DNA from: Chloroflexota bacterium
Lineage (GTDB): Bacteria; Chloroflexota; Limnocylindria; Limnocylindrales; CSP1-4
Reading direction: 5' to 3'
Length of the DNA stretch: 62,507 nt
NCBI GenBank assembly: GCA_025935925.1
Contig: JAICUI010000012.1
Location: forward strand, 1 to 62,507
Below, piece after piece: positions 7,709-15,371 of the stretch. Below the pieces are notes generated by a model that ran no database searches, was not told the origin of the DNA, and saw only the letters and a program-made list of their open reading frames with translations. The translations under genes and the position numbers were made by a program. Position 1 is the first letter of the stretch, and the number at the start of each line of letters is the position of its first letter.

Positions 7709-8413
7709 GTGGAGCCGTCCGGCGCGCCGTGGCGCGTCCTCGAGACCGCCGAACCCGCTGCCACGCGCGAGTCGCAGGCATCGCCGCCGCCGCGCGTGCC
7801 ATGGATCGCCGTCGCGATCGGCGTGCTGGCGCTCGTCGTCGGCGCCGTCGCAGTCGCAATCACCCTGAGCTCCACGCCGATCGTCGGCGTCGACGGTGCC
7901 GCGCCGTATGCCGCCGGGTCGATCGCCGCATCAGACGCGCCGTCCGCGTCCGGCACCGCGTCGGCCGACCTCGTCGTGGACGTCTCGGGCGCCGTCGTGC
8001 ATCCCGGGTTGTACCGCCTCCGACCGGGCTCGCGGGTCGGCGACGCGATCAGGGCCGCCGGCGGCTACGCGGGCAGCGTGGACGCCGTGCTGGCTGACCG
8101 CGAGCTGAACCTCGCGGCGGCGGTGCACGACGGCGACAAGGTCCGCGTGCCGGTACGGGGCGACGCGGCCGCGGCGTCGAGCGCCAGTTCGGCCGGGGCC
8201 GGTGGCCGGCCCGCCGGCGGTCCGGTCGACCTCAACCGCGCGACCGCGGACGAGCTCGACACGCTGCCCGGCATCGGCCCGGCGACGGCCGCCAAGATCA
8301 TCGCCGCCCGGGAGCAACAGCCGTTCACGACGATCGACGACCTCGGCACGCGGAAGGTCGTCGGCCAGGCGACGCTCGAGAAGCTGCGGCCCCTCGTGAC
8401 CGTCGGGCCGTGA
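7709..8413 (+). CDS. comEA: ComEA competence DNA-binding protein
   Basis: A 234-residue DNA receptor of the natural-transformation machine. It has a cytoplasmic head, one membrane helix (about residues 32-53, VAIGVLALVVGAVAVAI), a soluble-ligand-binding-beta-grasp (SLBB) domain beginning VVDVSGAVVHPGLYRL, and a C-terminal helix-hairpin-helix pair (VDLNRATADELDTLPGIGPATAAKIIAAR) that grips double-stranded DNA outside the membrane. The start is GTG 7709. The TGA overlaps the GTG of comEC in a GTGA junction, so the two are translationally coupled. Confidence 0.93.
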   Translation: MEPSGAPWRVLETAEPAATRESQASPPPRVPWIAVAIGVLALVVGAVAVAITLSSTPIVGVDGAAPYAAGSIAASDAPSASGTASADLVVDVSGAVVHPGLYRLRPGSRVGDAIRAAGGYAGSVDAVLADRELNLAAAVHDGDKVRVPVRGDAAAASSASSAGAGGRPAGGPVDLNRATADELDTLPGIGPATAAKIIAAREQQPFTTIDDLGTRKVVGQATLEKLRPLVTVGP

Positions 8414-11400
8414 CCCGAGCGCCGCGCGCGACCTGGCTCGCGGTCGGGACGGCGCTCGCCGCGGCATGGGCCTGGCTCGGCCTGTCGCCGGTTGCCGCGG
8501 TCGCCGTCGCGCTCGCCGCCGTGGCGGTCGGCGGGGCGGCGCGGCCGTTCGCGGCGCGATCGAGCGGCCGCGTCGCGCACCTTCCCGCAATGGCGATCGC
8601 GGCGGGCGCCGGGGCAGCGCTCCTCGGCCTGCGGGTCATGCTCGGGCCCGCGGCCTGGCAGCCTCCACCGCTGCCCGACGGAACCGGGCCGTGGCGAGCC
8701 ATCGTCGTGTCGGTCGGATCGCCACGCGACGGCTCCCAGCAGGCGCGCCTCGCCCTGCTGACCGCGGACCCGGATCCCGAGGTGGCGGCGACGCTCCCGG
8801 CGTTTCCGGTCGTCCGGACCGGGGCGACGGTGGAGGTCGGTGGCCGGCTGGAACCGCCGCCGGAGGACGACCCCTACGGCGAGTACCTGCGGCGCACCCA
8901 GACGGCCGGCACGCTGCAGGCCCGCCGGCTCGTCCTGATCGCCGCCGCGGACGGCGTCACGCTCCAGGCCGCTCGCGATGCGGCCGGCGACGCGCTCCGG
9001 ATCGCGCTGCCCGAGCCGGAGGCCGGCCTGGCAGCCGGGGTCCTGATCGGGCTCCGCGAGCGCGTCGATCGTCAGCTCGCCGCGGACTTCGCGACGGCCG
9101 GTGCGAGCCACGTCGTCGCGATCTCCGGGTGGAACATCGCGATCGTGGCCGGCCTCGTCACGGCGGTGCTGCGAGGGCGTCCCCGGCGACTGGTCGCGCT
9201 CGGCGTCGGCGGCACGATCGTCGCGTACGTCATCGCCGCAGGCGCCTCGCCGTCGGTCGTGCGCGCGGCGGTGATGGCCGGGGTCGTCCTGACCGCCCGC
9301 GAGTCCGGCCGCGCCGGACGGGCCGCGCCCGCCCTCGCGCTGGCGGCGGCGCTGATGCTGATGGCCGAGCCCGCCATGATCGGCGACGCCGGGTTCCGGC
9401 TGTCGGTCGCCGCGACGGCGGGTCTCCTCGCTTGGGCGACACCGCTCGGCCGATGGATCGGGTCGTTGCGCGGCGGACGCGTCCCGGCGTGGCTCGCGGA
9501 AGGGCTCGGCATCTCGCTGGCCGCGCAGGCCGCGACCCTGCCCGACGTCCTCGTCACGTTCGGGCGGTTGTCGGTGGTGGCGCCCGGCGTGAACCTCCTG
9601 GTCGTGCCGCTCGTGCCGGCGGCGATGGCGGCGGGGGTCGTCGCCATGGCGGGCGGGACCGCCACGATGCTCGGCGTTCCCCCTCTCGTCGCGACGGTCG
9701 CCGGCCTTCCCGGGTGGCTGATCCTCCACGCGATCGTGCTCGTCATCCGGGTCGCGGCCGCCGTCCCGTTCGCCGCGGTCGCGATCCCGCCCGAGATCGC
9801 GCCGCTGGTCGCGCTGATCCCCGCGCTCGCGGTGATCGCGGCGCCGTCGGCGATCCGGGCGGCGCGACATCGACGCGGCCGGCGGCGGGCGTCGCCATCA
9901 CATCCGGCCGCGGTCGCTCGGGCCCCAGGCCGCCGCCCAGGGACATCGTCGCGTGCGTCCCCGGCCGGTCGCGCGGTGCTCGGCGCCGGCATCGTGGTCG
10001 TCGCGATCTCGACCCTCGCGATCGGTGACGTCGCGGGCCGCGAGGCGCGGATCGTCATGCTCGACGTGGGGCAGGGCGACGCGATCCTCGTCGACGGCGG
10101 GGACGGCTCCCGGATGCTGGTCGACGGCGGCCCCGACCCCGAGCGCCTGCTCCTGCAGCTCGACGCGCGGATCCCGCCATGGGATCGGCGGATCGACGTC
10201 ATCGTCCTGACCCACCCGCACGAGGACCACGTCGCGGGGCTCGTCCGTGTGCTGGAGCGGTACCGCGTCGGCCGGGTGTTCGAGCCGGGCATGCACGGAC
10301 CGGGACCGGGCTGGAACGCGTGGAATGCGGCGCTGCGCGGCGGGCCTCCTCGCGGCATCCTCTCGACCGGCGCCAGGCTGCGCCTCGGCCTCGTCCGCCT
10401 CTCGGTCCTGTGGCCGGATCCCGGCGTCCCGGCCGCACCGGCGGCCACCGGCCGCGGGATCAACGACGTGTCGATCGTCCTGCTCGGCGAGGCCAACGGC
10501 CGTCGCTTCCTCCTGACGGGCGATGCCGAGGACGATGTCGACCCACGGCTCCTTGCCCGCGGCCTCCCGCACCTCGACGTGCTCAAGGTCGCGCACCACG
10601 GCAGCGCCACGGCGACGAGCGCGCCGCTGCTCGCCGCCACGCGACCGACCGTCGCGCTGATCTCCGTCGGCGCGCGCAACGACTACGGCCATCCCGCCCC
10701 GGACACGCTCGGCCGGCTGCGCGATGCCGGCGCGCGGGTGTACCGGACGGACCGCGACGGCACGATCGAGGTCGACCTGCGGCGCGAGGGCCTCGCGGTC
10801 CGGACGGCCGGCCCGGTGACGAAGGCCGCCCGTGGGCCCGCCCGGTACGATGCCGCGCATGCCCGCCCCGAGCCGCGCCGCCGCGGCCCGAACCTTCCTG
10901 TCGCTCGATCCACCGGCGTGGTCCGCGCGGCACGCGTGCGCCGTCGCGGACGTCGCGGCATGGCTGGCACGAGCCGTCGTGCGGCGCGGCCTTCCCGTGG
11001 ACGTGGCGGCGGTCGAGGCCGCGGCCCTCCTCCACGACGTCGACAAGGTCGTCGGCCGGCCGCCGGAGGTGCGGCACGGGGACGGCTCGGCCGCGTGGCT
11101 CGCGGGACATGGCTTCCCGACCCTCGCGCCGCTGGTCCGCGACCATCCCGTGACGCGCCTCGCCGACGACGCCGACGCTGCCCGCCTGCTGGATGCAACG
11201 ATCGAGGCCCGGATCGTGGCCTACGCCGACAAGCGCGCGGGCCAACGCCTGGAGTCGATGGACGACCGGTTCGCTTCGTGGCGACGGCGGTATCCGGCGG
11301 GACCGGCCGATCCACCCTCGGCGGGAGCGCCGGTGCCGGATGGCCGGCCAGTCCCCGGCAAGCGCGGCTGGGACGCCGACGTCGCGGAACGGGTGTACCA

Positions 11401-12555
11401 GCGCGCGCTCGCCCTCGAGCGCGACGTCTGTGCGGCGGCCGGCGTCGAACCAGGCGAGGTCCGGCGACTCCGCTGGGCCCGGGCGGCCCTCGCCTCGGCC
11501 GCGTCGAACCGATGACGAGCCCCGTCCTGGCGTATTACCGCGGCGGCGACGGATTCGCGCTCGACCGGGCGGTCGATGCCGTGGTCCGGCGCATCGAGCA
11601 CGACACGGGCGCCGCGCCGGATCGCTGGCGGGTCGCGGGCGACGAGACCGGGCCGTCGCAGATCGCCGAGCGCGTCGCGACGGCGCCGATGTTCGGCGGC
11701 GGGACGGTCGCCGTCGTCACGGACCCCGGGCCATTGCTGCGTTCGAAGGACGGCCGGACGGCCTTGGAGCGGTCCCTCGCGGCCGTGGCGCCCGGCAACG
11801 GGCTCGTGTTCATCGAACAGGGCGACGCGGGGACGAAGCGGCCGCAGATGCTCCAGGCGCTGGAGGCCGCCGTGCTCAAGGCTGGCGGCGAGGCCAAGGC
11901 GTTCCCCGCGCCCAAGGCCGGCGAGCTCGCGGGCTGGCTCCGGCACCTCGCCCAGGAGCGCGGCCTCGTCCTGGAGCGCGACGCGTCGGAGGAGCTCGCG
12001 CGCCGCGTGGGCGGGTTCGTCACCGAGGGCGACGTCGACCGCCAGCGCCAGGGGACGCTCGCCGCGGCGGAGCTCGACAAGCTCGGGCTGTACCGCCAGG
12101 CCGCGCCCATCACCGCCGCCGACGTCCGGACGCTGGTCCCCGAGGTCATCCCCGACTCGACCTGGGCCATGCTCGACGCGGTCGCGGAACGACGCGCGGA
12201 GGTGGCCGGCCCGCTGCTCGACCGGCTGCTGGAGACCACGCCCCTTCCGGTCGTGATCGTCCAGCTCCACCGGCGGCTCCGCGAGCTGCTGATCGCGGCC
12301 GACCTCGTCGCGCAGGGCCGGCGGCCGCCGGACATCGTGAAGGCGATCGGCGGGCACCCGTTCCGGGCTCAGAAGCTCGTGGAGCAGGCACGGCGCTGGA
12401 CGCTGCCGGAGCTCGACGCGGCCCTCGAGGGCGTGCTGGAGCTCGACGCCATGATCAAGGGGGCGGTCGACGCGGCGTCGACCGAGCGCCAGGTCCGCCT
12501 CGCGTTCACGCTCTGGATGCGCGACCGCGTCGCGCCCGCGCGGCGCGACCGCTAG
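8410..12555 (+). CDS. comEC: ComEC DNA-uptake channel; frame open into holA
   Basis: ComEC forms the channel that takes single-stranded DNA through the membrane. The N-terminal DUF4131 region is followed by the Competence domain (ASHVVAISGWNIAIVAGLV) with about ten membrane helices. A C-terminal metallo-beta-lactamase domain carries LDVGQGDAILVDGG, THPHEDHVAGL and KVAHHGS. ComEC homology ends near base 10,810. No stop occurs in this frame there, and it stays open, arginine-rich and shadow-like, across the HD gene until it becomes holA and ends at 12555. Either a base is missing near 10,800 (a TGA lies one frame away at 10817-10819), or a ComEC-linker-HolA fusion exists. GTG 8410 overlaps the comEA stop. 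Confidence 0.8.
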   Translation: MTRAPRATWLAVGTALAAAWAWLGLSPVAAVAVALAAVAVGGAARPFAARSSGRVAHLPAMAIAAGAGAALLGLRVMLGPAAWQPPPLPDGTGPWRAIVVSVGSPRDGSQQARLALLTADPDPEVAATLPAFPVVRTGATVEVGGRLEPPPEDDPYGEYLRRTQTAGTLQARRLVLIAAADGVTLQAARDAAGDALRIALPEPEAGLAAGVLIGLRERVDRQLAADFATAGASHVVAISGWNIAIVAGLVTAVLRGRPRRLVALGVGGTIVAYVIAAGASPSVVRAAVMAGVVLTARESGRAGRAAPALALAAALMLMAEPAMIGDAGFRLSVAATAGLLAWATPLGRWIGSLRGGRVPAWLAEGLGISLAAQAATLPDVLVTFGRLSVVAPGVNLLVVPLVPAAMAAGVVAMAGGTATMLGVPPLVATVAGLPGWLILHAIVLVIRVAAAVPFAAVAIPPEIAPLVALIPALAVIAAPSAIRAARHRRGRRRASPSHPAAVARAPGRRPGTSSRASPAGRAVLGAGIVVVAISTLAIGDVAGREARIVMLDVGQGDAILVDGGDGSRMLVDGGPDPERLLLQLDARIPPWDRRIDVIVLTHPHEDHVAGLVRVLERYRVGRVFEPGMHGPGPGWNAWNAALRGGPPRGILSTGARLRLGLVRLSVLWPDPGVPAAPAATGRGINDVSIVLLGEANGRRFLLTGDAEDDVDPRLLARGLPHLDVLKVAHHGSATATSAPLLAATRPTVALISVGARNDYGHPAPDTLGRLRDAGARVYRTDRDGTIEVDLRREGLAVRTAGPVTKAARGPARYDAAHARPEPRRRGPNLPVARSTGVVRAARVRRRGRRGMAGTSRRAARPSRGRGGGRGRGPPPRRRQGRRPAAGGAARGRLGRVARGTWLPDPRAAGPRPSRDAPRRRRRRCPPAGCNDRGPDRGLRRQARGPTPGVDGRPVRFVATAVSGGTGRSTLGGSAGAGWPASPRQARLGRRRRGTGVPARARPRARRLCGGRRRTRRGPATPLGPGGPRLGRVEPMTSPVLAYYRGGDGFALDRAVDAVVRRIEHDTGAAPDRWRVAGDETGPSQIAERVATAPMFGGGTVAVVTDPGPLLRSKDGRTALERSLAAVAPGNGLVFIEQGDAGTKRPQMLQALEAAVLKAGGEAKAFPAPKAGELAGWLRHLAQERGLVLERDASEELARRVGGFVTEGDVDRQRQGTLAAAELDKLGLYRQAAPITAADVRTLVPEVIPDSTWAMLDAVAERRAEVAGPLLDRLLETTPLPVVIVQLHRRLRELLIAADLVAQGRRPPDIVKAIGGHPFRAQKLVEQARRWTLPELDAALEGVLELDAMIKGAVDAASTERQVRLAFTLWMRDRVAPARRDR
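10846..10851 (+). promoter_or_regulatory. Leaderless -10 element (TACGAT)
   Basis: TACGAT ends seven bases before the ATG at 10859. This spacing predicts a transcript starting at or beside the start codon of the HD gene. Confidence 0.5.
10859..11515 (+). CDS. HD-domain phosphohydrolase-like protein
   Basis: A soluble protein of about 218 residues with the HD signature HACAVADVAAWLARAV followed by AALLHDVDKVVG, then a later conserved DHPVTRL and a VAYADKRAGQRLESMDDRF segment typical of small bacterial HD proteins. A metal-dependent phosphohydrolase is likely; the substrate is unknown. Start choices are ATG 10850 or ATG 10859; I prefer 10859 because a -10 lies seven bases upstream. The last four bases overlap holA (ATGA). 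The gene sits out of frame over the region where comEC lacks a stop. Confidence 0.75.
   Translation: MPAPSRAAAARTFLSLDPPAWSARHACAVADVAAWLARAVVRRGLPVDVAAVEAAALLHDVDKVVGRPPEVRHGDGSAAWLAGHGFPTLAPLVRDHPVTRLADDADAARLLDATIEARIVAYADKRAGQRLESMDDRFASWRRRYPAGPADPPSAGAPVPDGRPVPGKRGWDADVAERVYQRALALERDVCAAAGVEPGEVRRLRWARAALASAASNR
11512..12555 (+). CDS. holA: DNA polymerase III subunit delta
   Basis: The clamp-loader delta subunit (347 residues) opens the sliding clamp ring. The N-terminal domain starts LAYYRGGDGFALDRAVDAV, followed by MFGGGTVAVV and the GLVFIEQGD strand. The C-terminal helical collar domain contains TWAMLDAVAERR, PVVIVQLHRRLRELLIAADL and HPFRAQKLVEQARRW, all typical of HolA. The ATG at 11512 overlaps the HD stop by four bases. 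The gene shares its reading frame with the unterminated comEC frame upstream. It ends one base before the convergent gene at 12557. Confidence 0.92.
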   Translation: MTSPVLAYYRGGDGFALDRAVDAVVRRIEHDTGAAPDRWRVAGDETGPSQIAERVATAPMFGGGTVAVVTDPGPLLRSKDGRTALERSLAAVAPGNGLVFIEQGDAGTKRPQMLQALEAAVLKAGGEAKAFPAPKAGELAGWLRHLAQERGLVLERDASEELARRVGGFVTEGDVDRQRQGTLAAAELDKLGLYRQAAPITAADVRTLVPEVIPDSTWAMLDAVAERRAEVAGPLLDRLLETTPLPVVIVQLHRRLRELLIAADLVAQGRRPPDIVKAIGGHPFRAQKLVEQARRWTLPELDAALEGVLELDAMIKGAVDAASTERQVRLAFTLWMRDRVAPARRDR

Positions 12556-12556
12556 G

Positions 12557-12811
12557 TCAGTCCGCGGACGACCAGGCCTCTTCCTGCAGGACGACGTCGC
12601 TCTCGATCGCGAACACGCAGCGGCCGTCGCCGAGGTCGAGCAGGTCGATCAGCTCGGGATCGATGTACAGCTGATGGCAGTCTTCGCAGAGCCCACCGGG
12701 GATGCCGAAGCAGAGCCGCTCGCTCTTGTCGGGCAGCCGGAACGTCGTGTCGAAACGCGTGATGACCAGACGGCGGCTGCACCCAGGACAGCGATCTCGC
12801 AGGCCCGACAT
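12557..12811 (-). CDS. Small zinc-ribbon protein (84 aa)
   Basis: Two CxxC pairs (RCPGCSRRL and GLCEDC) form a probable zinc ribbon, followed by an acidic tail (YIDPELIDLLDLGDGRCVF). The layout is like YgiT-type zinc-finger proteins, although the helix-turn-helix part of that family is missing. The ATG at 12811 is preferred over the upstream frame because GGAGAAG lies five bases before it. It stands alone, downstream of the rsfS-obgE group and convergent with holA. Function is unknown. Confidence 0.65.
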   Translation of the reverse strand: MSGLRDRCPGCSRRLVITRFDTTFRLPDKSERLCFGIPGGLCEDCHQLYIDPELIDLLDLGDGRCVFAIESDVVLQEEAWSSAD

Positions 12812-12944
12812 CGGGGCTTCTCCGATGGCGTCGACCCCGGTGGCCGACGGCTCGGAGGTGATGCTCGCAGGCAACACCCGCGCCCAATATGACCCTTCGG
12901 TACCGCTCCCGCCGGTACCTGGCCACCTCGCGTACGACCCGCCG

Positions 12945-13367
12945 CTACTGCACCCGCAGCACGGTGCGCGCGGCCGACCAGTGGCGCTCGAGCTGGTAAT
13001 AGTCGCGCTCGGGCGGCGTGAACACGTGGACGATCACCGCGCCGTAGTCGAGCAGGACCCAGTGCGACTCGGCGGTCCCCTCGCGGCCGATCGGCTTGAC
13101 GCCCTCGTCCCGCAGCGCTTCGACGATCCCGTCGGCGATCGCGCTGATCTGGCGCTCCGATCCGCCGGAGCAGATCACGAACGCGTCGGCCAACGTCGTC
13201 AGCTCCCCGAGGTCGAGCAGGACGATGTCGGCGGCCTTCTTGTCCTCCGCGAGCTCCACGATCCGCCGCGCGAGGTCGAGCGGCGCACGATCGGATTTCG
13301 GCGCCGCTCCGTCGCGGGCCGGCAGGCCGTCGGGTCGGGGCGTGGCGGAGGCGGCGGGTTCGGTCAC
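12945..13367 (-). CDS. rsfS: Ribosomal silencing factor RsfS
   Basis: A 140-residue protein that binds ribosomal protein uL14 and blocks subunit joining when nutrients are short. An Ala/Pro-rich 25-residue extension precedes the Oligomerization/RsfS core: DLARRIVELAEDKKAADIVL, LADAFVICSGGSERQISAIA, then ESHWVLLDYGAVIVHVFTP and the aromatic DYYQLERHW. GTG 13367 overlaps the nadD stop, forming an obgE-nadD-rsfS operon, an order seen in many bacteria. Confidence 0.93.
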   Translation of the reverse strand: MTEPAASATPRPDGLPARDGAAPKSDRAPLDLARRIVELAEDKKAADIVLLDLGELTTLADAFVICSGGSERQISAIADGIVEALRDEGVKPIGREGTAESHWVLLDYGAVIVHVFTPPERDYYQLERHWSAARTVLRVQ

Positions 13368-14038
13368 GTGGCGTCGGTCCTCTGGGCGATGGCTTGGTAC
13401 AGGCGATGGTCGGCGATCCAGGCGGCGACCGCGTCGGGGACGAGGTAGCGCACCGATCGTCCGGCAGCCGCGCGTCGTCGCACCACGCTACCCGAGATCG
13501 GCAACAGGGGCCCGTCGAGGAAGGCCACGCGGCCTGCGCAGCCGGGGAACCTCGCGTCGACCCACGCCGCGTCGAGCGGCGCGAACCCGGCCCTCGGCAC
13601 CACCGCGAGCCGCGCCAGCTCGAGGACCCGCTCCGGCTCGCGCCACGCCGTGAACCCGGCGAGCGCCTCCGACGACAGGATGAACCAAGGGTCGGCAAGC
13701 CCGGCGTCGCGGAGGTCGCCAAGCGTGTCCACCGTGTACGAGGCGCCGCCCCGGGCGATCTCGGCGTCGCTGACCTCGAAGGTCGCGTTGCCGGCGACGG
13801 CGAGTCGCACCATCGCCAGGCGGTCGGCGGCCGGCGTCACGGGGCGGCCGGGCTTGTGCGGCGGCGACGCGGCGGGGATGAACACGACCCGCTCGAGGCC
13901 GAGCGCCTCGCGCGCCTCCTCGGCGATCGCGAGGTGACCGTGGTGGATCGGGTCGAACGTTCCGCCGAGGAGCCCGACGGACCCCGGGACGACCGGCGCC
14001 GGCGGCGGCACCTCGCCCGCCGCGCCCGGCTCGGTCAC
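13364..14038 (-). CDS. nadD: Nicotinate-nucleotide adenylyltransferase
   Basis: This enzyme makes deamido-NAD from nicotinate mononucleotide and ATP, the adenylation step of NAD synthesis. The nucleotidyltransferase motif GGTFDPIHHGH occupies residues 25-35, and the PHKPGRPVTPAADRLAMV loop and the C-terminal ISGSVVR (the ISxSxxR motif) are present. It has 224 residues with a short proline-rich lead. GTG 14038 overlaps the obgE stop and the gene's own stop overlaps rsfS, so the three are translationally coupled. The open frame continues upstream to 14452, but only as a shadow of obgE. Confidence 0.93.
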   Translation of the reverse strand: MTEPGAAGEVPPPAPVVPGSVGLLGGTFDPIHHGHLAIAEEAREALGLERVVFIPAASPPHKPGRPVTPAADRLAMVRLAVAGNATFEVSDAEIARGGASYTVDTLGDLRDAGLADPWFILSSEALAGFTAWREPERVLELARLAVVPRAGFAPLDAAWVDARFPGCAGRVAFLDGPLLPISGSVVRRRAAAGRSVRYLVPDAVAAWIADHRLYQAIAQRTDAT

Positions 14039-15324
14039 TCGCCGTCCTCGAGCGGCTCCCACTCGAGCTCCGTCGACCCGATGTGGACGGTGTCGCCGGG
14101 CCGCACCCCGGCCCGCCGGAGCGCGGTGTCGATCCCCAGGCGCGCGAGATCGCGCTGGAACCGTTCGGCCGACTCCTCGTTGTCGAAGTTCGTCTGGGCG
14201 ACCAGCCGCTCGATCCGCTTGCCGCGGACGTGGTACCCCTCGTCGTCGCGCTCCAGCGTGAATCCGTCGCCCGCGGCTTCGATCCGGTGGATGACCACGC
14301 CCGCCGGCTCCGGCGGCTCGGCGAGGCCGGCGGCGTCGGGCAGCAGCTCGCCGACCGCCGCGCGCAGGTCGGCGAGCCCCTCGCCGGTGTCCGCCGAGAT
14401 CGCGACCGCGGGCAGCCGCTCGCGGCGCATCGCCGCCTCGAAGTCGGGCCACGAGGCGCGCGCCGCCGGCAGGTCGAGCTTGTTGAACACGGTGAGCTGC
14501 GGCTTCTCGAGCAGCGCCGGGTCGTGCGCCTCGAGCTCGTCGCGGATCACCTCGTGGTCGCGCACGGGGTCGCTCGCCGCGCCGTCGACGATGTGCAGCA
14601 GCACGCGCGTCCGCTCGACGTGGCGCAGGAACGCGTGGCCGAGGCCGGCGCCCGCGGACGCGCCCTCGATCAGGCCCGGGACGTCGGCGATCGTCGGCCG
14701 GCGGCCATCCTCGAGCCCGAGGTCCAGCACGCCGAGGTTCGGCTCGAGCGTCGTGAACGGATACGGCGCGACCTTGGGACGCGCCGCCGTCAGCGCCGCG
14801 AGGAGCGTGGACTTGCCCGCGTTCGGGAGGCCGACGAGGCCGACGTCCGCGATCAGCCGGAGCTCGAGCCGCAGCTCCTTCTGCTCCCCTGGCTCGCCCT
14901 TCTGGGCGTGTCGCGGCGCCTGGTGGGTCGACGTGGCGAAGTGCGTGTTGCCGAGGCCGCCGCGCCCGCCACGCGCAACCATGACCTCCTGTCCCACCGC
15001 CACGAGGTCCGCGATCAGCTGCCCGGTCGCGAGGTCGATCACCGCGGTCCCGGGAGGTACGTCGAGGACCAGATCGCGTCCGGCCTTGCCGTGCATCTTC
15101 TGGCGCGCGCCGGCGCCGCCGGCCTCGGCCGTGAAGTGGTGCTTGTAGCGGAAGTCGTGGAGCGCCGTCTGGCCCGCGTCGACGCGCAGGTGGATCGAGC
15201 CGCCGCGGCCGCCGTCCCCGCCGTCGGGCCCGCCCCTCGGCACGTGCGCCTCCCGGCGCATCGTCGCGGCTCCGTCGCCGCCCGCGCCGGCGCGGACGAA
15301 GATCCGGACGTCGTCGAGGAACAT
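14035..15324 (-). CDS. obgE: Obg family GTPase
   Basis: An essential GTPase of 429 residues acting in 50S ribosome assembly and stress signalling. The glycine-rich Obg fold comes first (FVRAGAGGDGAATMRREAHV, GGPDGGDGGRGGS). The G domain has P-loop GLPNAGKST, switch region PFTTLEPNLG, DVPGLIEGAS and NKLD. A C-terminal OCT domain follows (VRGKRIERLVAQTNFDNEES). The start is ATG 15324; no strong ribosome site precedes it and no closer in-frame start exists. It leads the obgE-nadD-rsfS operon. Confidence 0.96.
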   Translation of the reverse strand: MFLDDVRIFVRAGAGGDGAATMRREAHVPRGGPDGGDGGRGGSIHLRVDAGQTALHDFRYKHHFTAEAGGAGARQKMHGKAGRDLVLDVPPGTAVIDLATGQLIADLVAVGQEVMVARGGRGGLGNTHFATSTHQAPRHAQKGEPGEQKELRLELRLIADVGLVGLPNAGKSTLLAALTAARPKVAPYPFTTLEPNLGVLDLGLEDGRRPTIADVPGLIEGASAGAGLGHAFLRHVERTRVLLHIVDGAASDPVRDHEVIRDELEAHDPALLEKPQLTVFNKLDLPAARASWPDFEAAMRRERLPAVAISADTGEGLADLRAAVGELLPDAAGLAEPPEPAGVVIHRIEAAGDGFTLERDDEGYHVRGKRIERLVAQTNFDNEESAERFQRDLARLGIDTALRRAGVRPGDTVHIGSTELEWEPLEDGE

Positions 15325-15371
15325 CGGGTCGATTGTCGCATGGGGCCCGTGCGGCCCCGGGCCGCTCGGGC

